Source: Dehalobacter alkaniphilus
Lineage (GTDB): Bacteria; Bacillota; Desulfitobacteriia; Desulfitobacteriales; Syntrophobotulaceae
Direction: 5' to 3'
Assembly (NCBI GenBank): GCA_040500365.1
Contig: CP148031.1
Location: 2,418,001-2,482,000 of the forward strand
Length of the DNA stretch: 64,000 nucleotides
In this document: positions 34,997-43,214 of the stretch, one piece after another
Layout: each line of letters starts with the position of its first letter
Position numbering within the stretch: the first letter of the stretch is position 1
The notes under the pieces: generated by a model
Database searches by the model: none
What the model was told of the DNA's origin: nothing
Seen by the model: the letters and a program-made list of their open reading frames with translations, nothing else
Made by a program: the position numbers and the translations under genes

Positions 34997-35854
34997 TTAA
35001 TAAGGGTCAAGATGGATATTCACGCGGGTATTTTTCAACTTGTCACTCATGTCCTTTTTCAGGGTTCCAATAATATCATGCGCTTCTTTGACGGTAACGT
35101 TGTGATCGATCGTAATGTGAAAATCGATGTGTTTCATATTTCCTGATTTTCTTGTTTTAAGCTTGTGATAATCTCTGAATTGATGACTGTGCTCAGAAAT
35201 GATCTTTTCAATCTCAGCTTCTTCTTCATCAGAGAGCTTCGAGTCGAGAAGGAAGTTAAAGGCTGTTTTGCATAAGTGAAACGCTTCTTTGATGATCAGC
35301 AAAGCCACAATAACCGCGACAACGGAGTCCAGTGCGGCAACTCCGGTAAGTTCAATCAGCAGGATTCCTACGCCGACGCCTAACGACGTATAAACATCGG
35401 TTTTCAGGTGAAGTGCATCTGCTTCCAGGGCCATGGATTCCTCTTCTTTGCCCACCTGATATAATTTTTTTGATACAACCAGATTGACAAGCGCCGATAC
35501 CAGCATCACTCCGATGGCAACAGCTGCCTGTTCAATCTCGGAAGGCTCAAATATTTTCTTAATAGCTTCAATAATAATCAGTGCCGCTGCAACAAAAATT
35601 AGAAGCCCTTCGACAAGGCCCGAAATATTTTCGATCTTTCCATGTCCGTAGGGATGATCCTTATCCGCCGGCTTTGTTGACTGTCTCACCGAGAAAAAGG
35701 CGACAATCGATGCGGCAAGGTCCATGCTTGAGTGGATCGCCTCGGAAATAATACTGACGGAACCACTCAGAATGCCTGCTATGATCTTAAATATGATCAG
35801 CGCAGTATTCGAAAAAATGGATAACAATGCAAACTTGACTCTTCTGTCAGCCAC
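34997..35854 (-). CDS. Cation diffusion facilitator (CDF) metal exporter
   Basis: 285 residues from the GTG at 35854 (VADRRVKFALL), chosen because GGGAGG lies ten bases upstream; an open frame continues to 35968 without a site. Six-helix transporter core with HSSMDLAAS and DKDHPYGHGKIENISG (the HxxxD metal site region), second DALHLKTDVYTSLG motif, and a C-terminal cytoplasmic domain with HKLKTRKSGNMKHIDFHI-type His residues. Preceded by a NiCo-type riboswitch, so Ni2+, Co2+ or Fe2+ export is the best guess rather than Zn2+. Confidence 0.92.
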   Translation of the reverse strand: MADRRVKFALLSIFSNTALIIFKIIAGILSGSVSIISEAIHSSMDLAASIVAFFSVRQSTKPADKDHPYGHGKIENISGLVEGLLIFVAAALIIIEAIKKIFEPSEIEQAAVAIGVMLVSALVNLVVSKKLYQVGKEEESMALEADALHLKTDVYTSLGVGVGILLIELTGVAALDSVVAVIVALLIIKEAFHLCKTAFNFLLDSKLSDEEEAEIEKIISEHSHQFRDYHKLKTRKSGNMKHIDFHITIDHNVTVKEAHDIIGTLKKDMSDKLKNTRVNIHLDPY

Positions 35855-35993
35855 CGCTTTTCTTCCTCCCAAAATCACCAAAAATATCAATTTCTTAAAA
35901 TTACCTAGTACCTTGTTAACCCTAAAATTACAATATAATGACGAGCAGATTTCTGTAAGACAAGGCAAATGATTGAGAAACCCCTTCTTATAT

Positions 35994-36037
35994 AAAAAAA
36001 CTGTGGAACTATAATTGTTGGAAATATAGTCCCACAG
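35994..36037 (-). terminator. Riboswitch-controlled terminator upstream of the CDF gene
   Basis: Minus strand stem CTGTGGGACTATA / TATAGTTCCACAG (one mismatch) followed by TTTTTTT. Its 5' arm contains the conserved CTGTGGGAC end of the aptamer, so ligand binding would compete with terminator formation (an ON switch). Confidence 0.75.
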
Positions 36038-36117
36038 GGTTTGTCTCCTGCTGCCAGTATACCGGCCCAGCCTTATACACCTAAATCAAGTGTCAAGTGT
36101 ATCGGCCTGATCGATGC
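36026..36117 (-). ncRNA. NiCo (czcD) riboswitch upstream of the CDF exporter
   Basis: Minus strand reads ATCGATCAGGC, a variable hairpin ATACAC...GTGTAT, GGCTGGGC, a short hairpin, GGCAGCAGG, then CCCTGTGGGAC. These are the invariant pieces of the NiCo aptamer (CAGGC, GC-GGGC, GGCARCAG, CTGTGGGAC) in order. The P1 stem is weak in this copy. Binding of Co2+/Ni2+ (Fe2+ has also been proposed) would prevent the downstream terminator. Confidence 0.75.
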
Positions 36118-36144
36118 GCAATATTTTTTGATAAATCAAGAACC

Positions 36145-36174
36145 AGTATATTTGAAAACAACCTCTACTGTCAA
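36145..36174 (-). promoter_or_regulatory. Promoter of the riboswitch-CDF transcript
   Basis: TTGACA (36169-36174), 18 bases, TATACT (36145-36150) on the minus strand; predicted start near 36138, just upstream of the aptamer. Confidence 0.65.
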
Positions 36175-36214
36175 TATCGTTTTGCCTAAAACTTGAGATA
36201 GCTCTACCTAAAAT

Positions 36215-36628
36215 TTAGGATAGCTCCCTGCGTTTAAATACCATTGCAATCAAGCACACCAATCCTGCTGCCGCCCCGGCCCAGCCGGTCACTTGGAACA
36301 GCTGAACGTAGCCGGATGCAGTCCCGGCAATATCGAGTATCCCCTTCAGCAGACTGCCTACGGTTAATACCGCAATGCCGGAATTATAGATATTGTAAAA
36401 CAAACGATAGTTTCTGCGATCGCTGATCCGGGGAACGATCAGCCCCAGAGTAAAATAGAACAATGCGCCGCCCAAAAGCGGATACAGAAACATCAGGGTC
36501 ATTGCCGCCGAACGAACCCCATGACCGAACTGTGCATAGATATTATTGACAGCAATGGATACCGCTGTGAGTATCAGATAGACAATCACCGTTTTGCGGA
36601 TCTGCCGTGATCCTTCCCTACTATTCAT
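36215..36628 (-). CDS. Small membrane protein of unknown function
   Basis: 137 residues from the ATG at 36628, which overlaps the stop of the upstream NAGPA gene by eight bases (coupled translation). Four hydrophobic segments: VIVYLILTAVSIAVNNIYA, LMFLYPLLGGALFYFTLGLI, GIAVLTVGSLLKGILDIAG and WAGAAAGLVCLIAMVF. No catalytic motif recognised. It may assist or anchor the preceding secreted protein. Confidence 0.7.
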   Translation of the reverse strand: MNSREGSRQIRKTVIVYLILTAVSIAVNNIYAQFGHGVRSAAMTLMFLYPLLGGALFYFTLGLIVPRISDRRNYRLFYNIYNSGIAVLTVGSLLKGILDIAGTASGYVQLFQVTGWAGAAAGLVCLIAMVFKRRELS

Positions 36629-37565
36629 TACCGATATAGACAATGTCGCTCACCTCTCTCTGCTGAGAACTCCTGCCATCGGTCGGATGATTGACGATTT
36701 CTCCGTTAAAGTACATGGTCGAAGAGCCTCCTCCATCCAAATTATACGCGATCGTACATCCTCTTTCGGCAAACTCCTGCGCAAGCTCCAGCAAGGAAAA
36801 TCCTGCGCTCTCTTCCGTCCGGCCGTCAGAGACAATTACGATATAATGCAGACCGGAGACCTGACCGATCGCGGTCCTCGGATTGCTGTTTTTGGACTGG
36901 GATACCTCACTGGTACTGTCTACCACGATTTCTCCATTTTCGATCAGGGCTGGTCCAAATGAAAGCACCTGCCAGGTATTTGTCAGGGAATCGGCACTGA
37001 CCGCATTTTCATTAATAATTGAGAAATTCCCATGGTCGTCAATCACCAAGGCTTCATCGTTTCCGGCCTCCCGGGCCGTATCCCTGTACAAGACGCCATT
37101 GCGTAAAACATAACCGTTATTTCTAAATCCGTAGTAGTCGCCATTGACCGCGAAGATTGCCTGATGTTCTTCGGCCATATCCGAGGTCGTCTCCTTGAGA
37201 TTGCGCCCAAAGCTGTTCTCGGCCAACGCCGTTTTCAGGTAAGACACATCGCTGAGCCGGATATCGGCGACATAAAAGGTTGTTTCATACGCCTGTACTG
37301 TGTCAATCGTTATTTTGATATTTTCATCCTGATAAGAATGATCGGTAACCGCAGCTTTAGTCTCCGACCCGGACTCGGACGGATCCTCTGCTGCACTTTG
37401 CTGCTCAGAGGATGTATTTTGCTGTTCGGCAGCCTCGCGCTGCTTGACTTCGGTCACGTTCTTTGGAATTACAAAGGTGTCCAGCAGAACAAAAACAAAA
37501 GAAAATGTCAGTAAAACAGCTAAGACGGCCGCCCAACGGTAGGGTTTGGCTAAGAATTTTTTCAT
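36621..37565 (-). CDS. Phosphodiester glycosidase (NAGPA) domain protein, membrane-anchored
   Basis: 314 residues from ATG 37565. One N-terminal transmembrane anchor (AAVLAVLLTFSFVFVLLDTF), a Glu/Ser-rich linker, then the NAGPA fold with FAVNGDYYGF, NPRTAIGQVSGLHYIVIVSD and AYNLDGGGSSTMYFNG, the conserved motifs of the family. Known members cleave phosphodiester-linked sugars in cell-wall polymers. Acts outside the membrane. Confidence 0.88.
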   Translation of the reverse strand: MKKFLAKPYRWAAVLAVLLTFSFVFVLLDTFVIPKNVTEVKQREAAEQQNTSSEQQSAAEDPSESGSETKAAVTDHSYQDENIKITIDTVQAYETTFYVADIRLSDVSYLKTALAENSFGRNLKETTSDMAEEHQAIFAVNGDYYGFRNNGYVLRNGVLYRDTAREAGNDEALVIDDHGNFSIINENAVSADSLTNTWQVLSFGPALIENGEIVVDSTSEVSQSKNSNPRTAIGQVSGLHYIVIVSDGRTEESAGFSLLELAQEFAERGCTIAYNLDGGGSSTMYFNGEIVNHPTDGRSSQQREVSDIVYIGNE

Positions 37566-37665
37566 GTTGCCAATGAACACTCCTGTCTTCTGTCATCGAT
37601 TTCTGTTTTATCTTAAATGACCCATGTGACAGTTTGATGAACTATTGATGAGCATTCATTGAATA

Positions 37666-40212
37666 TTATGTTCTTTTCCAGCGCTTAAACCCTTTGACAA
37701 CCTCATACCATCCGACAGATACGACGGCCAAAGCAGCGGCCAGGATAAGCTGTTTCCAGGACAACGGCGCGAGCTTCAATAAGTGATTCAGCGGTGTATA
37801 GATAATAAGAAGTAATCCTGCTATTGTTCCAATATTTACCATCCACATGACCTTATCTCTAATCAGTTTCGCAAAAGACCGAAAAGCAGAATCCGTATTG
37901 GAGCTGTTCACCTGAACCAGCACTAGGTTTGCCAGCAAAATAATCGCTAGTGCCATGGTCCTGGCCAGAGAAGCCTGATCAGGATGGTTGTTTAAAACAG
38001 TGAAATAGGTTCCGAATGATGCACCAAAGATCACGAGACCCTGTAGGACACTTTTAGACAGTATTTTTGCAGTGAGCAGCTTTTCATTGGGATTCCGCGG
38101 AGGCTGATCCATGATATCCCGTTCGGCCGGCTGCCGCTCCAGCACAATTGAACAGGTGGGGTCAATAACAACTTCAAGCAGTACCACGTGCAGCGGCAAC
38201 AGCAAAAGACTCGCCGGACTGATTCCCAGGAAGGGTGCAAGTAAAGAGGCAAATGCGATCGGGATATGGATCGTGAAAACATAGCCCACGGCTTTTCTGA
38301 TGTTATCATAGATTCTTCGGCCATCCTTAATGGTATCAACAATGGTTGAAAAGTTGTCATCCAGCAGGACCAAATCGGCAGCCTCACGAGAAACCTCAGA
38401 ACCGCGCTTGCCCATTGCAATCCCAATATCGGCATATTTCAAGGCTGGCGCATCATTGACGCCGTCTCCGGTCATCGCGACAATCTCGCCGTTATCTTTA
38501 AAAGCTTTGACGATTCTCATTTTATGTTCCGGAATCACCCTGGAAAAGATACTGACATCCTTGACTTTCTCACGCAGTTCTTCCTCGCTCATTTGATTTA
38601 GCTCATCGCCGGTGATAATCTTATCGCAGTTCGGCATGTTAATCTGCCTGGCAATCGTGCTTGCCGTAATCCCGTTATCTCCGGTGATCATAACGACCCG
38701 GACCCCGGCTTTGTTGCAGATTTGAATATCCTGCTTAACAGATTCCCGCGGCGGGTCGGCAAGACCCACCATGCCACAAAGCTGCAGCCGGCATTCCGGC
38801 AGGGTGTCCGGGACTTCCTCTTTGCCGGCCAGTACCATTTGGCCAACGGCAATCACCCGCAGACCCTGCTGCGACATTTCTCTGATTTTGTGCTCGGCAA
38901 CTTTTCTCTCCTGATCCGTCAGACTGCATACGTCCAGAATACGTTCAGGCGAGCCTTTGGCTGCAACCACAAGCTCATTTTCATTTTGCCAGACGTGTCC
39001 CATCATCTTGGTCTGGTCCGTGAACGCATATTCTTTGATCAGCTCTCCGCCAAAAAGGAGCTCTCTGCCTATCCCTTGCACTTCACAGTAAGCAATCATA
39101 GCCTTCTCCATCGGGTCATAGGCATCCGGCTCGCAGCCCATGCCCATAATCCGGATCAACCCTTTGCCATCGTCGTTCAGACTCCAGGTATCCCGGACCG
39201 TCATTTGGTTCATGGTAATGGTACCTGTTTTATCGACGCAAAGAACGGATACTGCCCCGAGCGTTTCTACGGACGACAATCTTCTGACCAGTGACTGCTT
39301 TTTAGCCAGCCGCCAGGCACCCATGGATAGAAACACGGTCAAAATAACAGGAAACTCCTCCGGGATCATGGCCATGGCCAGGGTGATCCCAGACAAAATG
39401 CTTTCAATGACCCGTTCACTGCCAACATGGTCCGGCAGATTGAAATAGGTCACGACTCCGACCAGTGCGAATAAGACTGCGGCAATTCCCGCGCACAGCT
39501 TGACCAGTTTTCCGGTTTGTTTTTCCAGCGGGGTCGGACGGTCAGGCGCAGCGGCTATCTCCTGCCCGATTTTCCCGTATTCGGTGGCCGGGCCGATTTG
39601 ATCGACCCTGATCGTTCCGGTGCCCTGGGTAACCAGCGTCCCGGCGTAGCAATAGTCCCGCCGCCAGTATTCTTTGCTGTCGAGGGACAATTCCCCATTG
39701 GCAGCCTTATCTCCGTAGACAACTTTCCAGACACCTGCCGATTCGCCGGTCAGCGAGGATTCATCGACACATAGTGTACTCGCTTTTAAAACCGTGCCAT
39801 CCGCCGGCACTTTGACGCCTTCAGCAATAAACATGATGTCGCCGGGCACCAGGTCCGAACTGTTGATGATCTGCATCATCCCATCGCGCAGTACGGAAAT
39901 CTTCGGCGTGGATAAATCCTTCAAAGCCCTAAGTGTTTGGTCGGTTTTCCATTCCTGGATGACTTCTATGCTGATAATCCCGACAACAAAAACAAGCATG
40001 ATAGCGCCGTCCCGGGGTTCTCCGAGGATAAAATAGATCACAGCCGCAATGAGCAGCAGCAAAAACATTGGTTCACTGATTACCTGCAGGATCTTGTGCG
40101 GAAAGCTTTCTTTTTTTTCAGGCACCAACTCATTCTTTCCGAACCTTTCCTGAAGCTGTCTGGCTTCGGAACTTGAAAGTCCCTGCAGTTCCCTGATTTG
40201 TTGTTCTGTCAT
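37666..40212 (-). CDS. Cation-translocating P-type ATPase (SERCA-like) behind a NiCo riboswitch
   Basis: 848 residues from the ATG at 40212 (GGAGG upstream); a frame extending to 40341 runs through the riboswitch. Cation ATPase N domain, DESSLTGES actuator loop, PEEFPVILTVFLSMGAWRLA helix, phosphorylation site CVDKTGTIT (Asp near residue 325), MITGDN and MTGDGVNDAPALKYADIG. Classified by motif as a P2-type (Ca2+-like) pump. The NiCo riboswitch in its leader implies export of Ni2+/Co2+ or Fe2+ instead of, or beside, Ca2+. Confidence 0.93.
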   Translation of the reverse strand: MTEQQIRELQGLSSSEARQLQERFGKNELVPEKKESFPHKILQVISEPMFLLLLIAAVIYFILGEPRDGAIMLVFVVGIISIEVIQEWKTDQTLRALKDLSTPKISVLRDGMMQIINSSDLVPGDIMFIAEGVKVPADGTVLKASTLCVDESSLTGESAGVWKVVYGDKAANGELSLDSKEYWRRDYCYAGTLVTQGTGTIRVDQIGPATEYGKIGQEIAAAPDRPTPLEKQTGKLVKLCAGIAAVLFALVGVVTYFNLPDHVGSERVIESILSGITLAMAMIPEEFPVILTVFLSMGAWRLAKKQSLVRRLSSVETLGAVSVLCVDKTGTITMNQMTVRDTWSLNDDGKGLIRIMGMGCEPDAYDPMEKAMIAYCEVQGIGRELLFGGELIKEYAFTDQTKMMGHVWQNENELVVAAKGSPERILDVCSLTDQERKVAEHKIREMSQQGLRVIAVGQMVLAGKEEVPDTLPECRLQLCGMVGLADPPRESVKQDIQICNKAGVRVVMITGDNGITASTIARQINMPNCDKIITGDELNQMSEEELREKVKDVSIFSRVIPEHKMRIVKAFKDNGEIVAMTGDGVNDAPALKYADIGIAMGKRGSEVSREAADLVLLDDNFSTIVDTIKDGRRIYDNIRKAVGYVFTIHIPIAFASLLAPFLGISPASLLLLPLHVVLLEVVIDPTCSIVLERQPAERDIMDQPPRNPNEKLLTAKILSKSVLQGLVIFGASFGTYFTVLNNHPDQASLARTMALAIILLANLVLVQVNSSNTDSAFRSFAKLIRDKVMWMVNIGTIAGLLLIIYTPLNHLLKLAPLSWKQLILAAALAVVSVGWYEVVKGFKRWKRT

Positions 40213-40242
40213 ACAGATGCCTCCATTATTGTCTTGAAGGAT

Positions 40243-40281
40243 ATAAAAATACCTGTAGAACATTTTACTGTCCCACAGGTA
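40243..40281 (-). terminator. Riboswitch-controlled terminator upstream of the P-type ATPase
   Basis: Minus strand TACCTGT (40275-40281) / ACAGGTA (40250-40256) with further pairing inside (GGACA / TGTTC), followed by TTTTTAT. The 5' arm overlaps the aptamer's CTGTGGGACAGT end. Confidence 0.75.
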
Positions 40282-40356
40282 TATGTTATCATCACCTGCT
40301 GCCCATCGGGCCCAGCCCCATGAACTTGTGTCCAAGTTCATCGCCTGCTCAGTTTG
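40267..40356 (-). ncRNA. NiCo (czcD) riboswitch upstream of the P-type ATPase
   Basis: Minus strand, in order: ACTGAGCAGGC, hairpin ATGAACTT...AAGTTCAT, GGCTGGGCCC, GATGGGCAGCAGGTGATGAT, and ACCTGTGGGACAGT. These match the NiCo aptamer from memory of the family nearly element for element, including P1 pairing ACTG/CAGT. NiCo aptamers bind Co2+ and Ni2+ cooperatively and switch on metal exporters; response to Fe2+ has also been reported. Confidence 0.88.
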
Positions 40357-40365
40357 TACTGTAGA

Positions 40366-40394
40366 TTAATATGCAGTGCAAAGAGATAGTTGAA
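40366..40394 (-). promoter_or_regulatory. Promoter of the riboswitch-ATPase transcript
   Basis: TTCAAC (40389-40394), 17 bases, TATTAA (40366-40371) on the minus strand, placing the start right at the aptamer. The rest of 40395-40577 is AT-rich without a gene. Confidence 0.5.
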
Positions 40395-40577
40395 TTTTAC
40401 CATATCGTTTTTTTTTAAGCAATATTTTATGCAAATTTTATTTAGACGATTTTATTTAGCATTTTAAGGCATCAGCTTTTTTTAATGAATAATTAATTGA
40501 ATTTTAGTGGACATTTAATAAATATCGTATACGATTGAAAGAGACCAATTTTTTAATATTACGCAAAGGATATAAGG

Positions 40578-41069
40578 ATGACAACACCTAAGACAAATAA
40601 ACAGAAAGATATTCTCCATATCGGCTTCGAAATCGGTTTGCTGATGAAAGGCGTTGACGGTCTACTGGAAATCATCGGCAGTATCTTGCTGCTGTTTCTG
40701 ACGCCGGACCGGTACAACTGGCTGATACGCCTCTTGACGCAGCATGAATTATCTGAAGACCCGCAAGACTTGTTTGCCAATTACCTGATTAATTCCAGCC
40801 CCAGCTTTTCCTTCAGCACGCAGCATTTTGTGGTATTCTACCTGCTGTCACACGGGATCATCAAATGCATTCTCGTGCTTCTGTTATGGCGCCAAAAACT
40901 GTGGGCTTATCCTTTGGCCATTTTGTCCTTAATCTTGTTTGTCGTTTACCAGCTTTACCGCTATACGTTCACACATTCCGCATTTCTGATTCTGCTTACG
41001 ATCTTCGATGTGCTCATGATTTTCCTGACTTACAAAGAATCGAAACAAGTAAAATCTAAGGCTATGTGA
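40578..41069 (+). CDS. DUF2127 family membrane protein
   Basis: 163 residues with four hydrophobic segments, starting LHIGFEIGLLMKGVDGLLEI, the DUF2127 N-terminal pattern, and a conserved ending FLILLTIFDVLMIFLTYKE. AAAGGATATAAGG precedes the ATG. Function unknown. Convergent with kimA. Confidence 0.85.
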   Translation: MTTPKTNKQKDILHIGFEIGLLMKGVDGLLEIIGSILLLFLTPDRYNWLIRLLTQHELSEDPQDLFANYLINSSPSFSFSTQHFVVFYLLSHGIIKCILVLLLWRQKLWAYPLAILSLILFVVYQLYRYTFTHSAFLILLTIFDVLMIFLTYKESKQVKSKAM

Positions 41070-41093
41070 TTCTGTTTGATCGGTCATTTAGTT

Positions 41094-42920
41094 TCATTTT
41101 TGTAAATGGTACGGTATCGTCGCCACGCACACATTTCTCCGATATAACAAATGTGTGCGGATTAGTAAGCTCGACTGGTTATGCAGAATATGGTGCCATC
41201 CTTTTTTCGGAATAAATTCCGGGATCAGAACCATGATCTGATAATTCTGATCGGTTGCTTTGTGTTCGATCATATCGATAAATTTGGTCAGCGGGTGGAT
41301 AATACTCCGGTGTAGAGAATTCAACGTTACCAAACGGACGTCGGGATTCCATTTCTCCCACTTTTCCTCGAGCTTTTTCTCTTCTTCCTTATCAAAGCAA
41401 ACACTTACCGCAATGATCTGGTTTGCCGACAGCGATTTCGCATAGTTTAACGCATTTTCCACCACGCGCGTGATGCTTGCGACAGGAATAATGATAATAT
41501 TTCCTTTAATCGGTACTGTTGGTTCAGCCGCTGATACCCGAAGCTGTTCTGCGACGTCCATATAATGCTTGTGGATTCTGTGGAAGAGCAGAATAATCAA
41601 CGGCAGGAAGATTAAAATCGGCCAAACCTGCGTAAACTTGGTTAACAGGAACATCATGACAACGACGAGGCTGATCAGCGCCCCGAGCGAATTAATAATC
41701 AGCTTTGGCATCCAGCCTTTCGGCTTTTCGCGGAACCATTTCACGATCATTCCGGTCTGGGCCAGGGTGAACGGAATAAACACGCCAATCGCATAAAGCG
41801 GAATCAGGCGTTCTGTTCGTCCTTTAAAAGCCACAATTAAAAGGATCGATAAAATGCCAAGGATAAGGATTCCATTGGAGAATCCAAGACGGTCTCCGCG
41901 GATCGTGAACATCCTTGGAATAAATTTGTCTTTAGCAAGATTCACAGCCAGCAAAGGGAAAGCCGAGTATCCGGTATTTGCGGCCAGAATCAAAATTAAC
42001 GCGGTTGTACCCTGAATAAAGTAGTAGATAAAATTACGTCCGAATATTCCCTCAGCCATTTGGGAAACAACCGTTTCCTGTGCATTCGGGGCTATTCCAT
42101 AATAAAAGGCCAGAAACACAATCCCCGAAAATAATATTGCGAGCAAACTACCCATCGCCATCAATGTTTTGGCCGCATTATTCGGAGCGGGCTCTTTAAA
42201 ATTCGGGATCGCGTTGGAGATAGCTTCAACGCCAGTCAAAGCCGAACAGCCGGAGGCAAAGGCCTTGAGCAGAATAAACAGGCTTATTCCTGCGACAGGT
42301 GTGCCGACAGCCGCATGCAGTTCAGCCGGTACTTGACCGGTAAAGACATTGTACAGACCGACACCAATTAAGATAAACAGGGCGGCCACAAACAAATAGA
42401 CAGGATAGGCCAGGATAGAAGCGGATTCTCTTATCCCGCGCAGATTAAGGACCGTAATTAAGAGAACAAAAAACACAGCGATCGCTACCGTATGGGCATG
42501 CAAGGCCGGGAAAGCTGAGGTAAGCGCATCGGTTCCCGCAGATACACTAACCGCTACAGTCAGAATGTAGTCGACCAGCAGGGAGCCTCCGGCGATTAAG
42601 CCTGAATTCATGCCGAGGTTGTTCTTCGATACGACATACGCTCCGCCGCCGTGCGGATAAGCAAAAATGATCTGCCGGTACGACAGGATTAAAGCGATTA
42701 AGAGAACCAAAACGCCGATCGCGATCGGAACAGAATACCAGAATGCTGCCGTTCCGACCGTAAAGAGAACGATCAGGATTTGTTCCGGGCCGTACGCTAC
42801 CGAGGATAAAGCGTCGGAAGAAAGAATCGCAAGGGCTTTCTTCTTGTTCAACTTCTGTTCGCCAAGCTCCGTTGATTTTAAGGGACGCCCGATTAAGAAG
42901 CGTTTAAGGGCAGATACCAT
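41094..42920 (-). CDS. kimA: KimA-type potassium uptake transporter (APC superfamily)
   Basis: 608 residues from the ATG at 42920, which aligns with the known KimA start (SALKRFLIGRPLKSTELGEQ); upstream in-frame codons to 43016 lie in the leader. Motifs ALAILSSDALSSVAYG, AYPHGGGAYVVSKNNLGMN and SGCSALTGVEAISNAIPNF are diagnostic, with ~12 helices and a C-terminal cytoplasmic USP-like domain that in B. subtilis KimA binds c-di-AMP. Imports K+ with protons. Lies downstream of kdpDE. Confidence 0.92.
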   Translation of the reverse strand: MVSALKRFLIGRPLKSTELGEQKLNKKKALAILSSDALSSVAYGPEQILIVLFTVGTAAFWYSVPIAIGVLVLLIALILSYRQIIFAYPHGGGAYVVSKNNLGMNSGLIAGGSLLVDYILTVAVSVSAGTDALTSAFPALHAHTVAIAVFFVLLITVLNLRGIRESASILAYPVYLFVAALFILIGVGLYNVFTGQVPAELHAAVGTPVAGISLFILLKAFASGCSALTGVEAISNAIPNFKEPAPNNAAKTLMAMGSLLAILFSGIVFLAFYYGIAPNAQETVVSQMAEGIFGRNFIYYFIQGTTALILILAANTGYSAFPLLAVNLAKDKFIPRMFTIRGDRLGFSNGILILGILSILLIVAFKGRTERLIPLYAIGVFIPFTLAQTGMIVKWFREKPKGWMPKLIINSLGALISLVVVMMFLLTKFTQVWPILIFLPLIILLFHRIHKHYMDVAEQLRVSAAEPTVPIKGNIIIIPVASITRVVENALNYAKSLSANQIIAVSVCFDKEEEKKLEEKWEKWNPDVRLVTLNSLHRSIIHPLTKFIDMIEHKATDQNYQIMVLIPEFIPKKGWHHILHNQSSLLIRTHLLYRRNVCVATIPYHLQK

Positions 42921-42970
42921 GAAATGTTTCACCATCCAATTAAAATAGTTGCTGTACGTATAATGCCTAT

Positions 42971-43047
42971 AGAAAGCTTGGCTGGCGCCAAGCCTTTGGC
43001 AATCGTTCCTTGCCATCCATGGCCGTTGGCAGCCTTCGCTGCACTGA
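42971..43047 (-). ncRNA. Structured kimA leader sharing a core with the 26.7 kb element
   Basis: Minus strand hairpins GCAGC-GAAG-GCTGC, GCC-ATGGAT-GGC, GGCAA-GGAACGA-TTGCC and GCTTGG-CGCCAG-CCAAGC follow one another. The plus-strand segment CCTTGCCATCC(A)TGGC also occurs (with T) at about 26750-26765. The conserved segments of the ydaO c-di-AMP riboswitch were not found. No terminator follows before the start codon. Confidence 0.45.
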
Positions 43048-43160
43048 GATATATTATGAAGTACTTATACTTCATGATATACCAAAAAAGGTTAATTTCG
43101 TTCGCACACCTATTTATAACACCGATGGCATAAAGAAAGAATTCAGATATATGCCCTTCA

Positions 43161-43178
43161 TATAAAGAATGTATAAAG
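43161..43178 (-). promoter_or_regulatory. Candidate KdpE site upstream of kimA
   Basis: Direct repeat TATAAAG at 43161-43167 and 43172-43178 (CTTTATA on the minus strand) with 11-base period, i.e. one helical turn, as expected for an OmpR-family regulator. Located just upstream of the kimA leader, after the kdpE terminator. Confidence 0.4.
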
Positions 43179-43190
43179 ATTATGGTAAAT

Positions 43191-43214
43191 AAAAAAAGCC
43201 CGTTTGTACGGGCT
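43191..43214 (-). terminator. Terminator of kdpDE
   Basis: AGCCCGT / ACGGGCT stem followed by TTTTTTT on the minus strand; the stem includes part of the kdpE stop codon. kimA therefore probably has its own promoter. Confidence 0.75.

Noticed and set aside
42921..43160. ydaO-type c-di-AMP riboswitch upstream of kimA
   Set aside because: Expected from the gene family, but the conserved segments of that class as I remember them are absent; only unrelated hairpins were seen. A covariance search would settle it.
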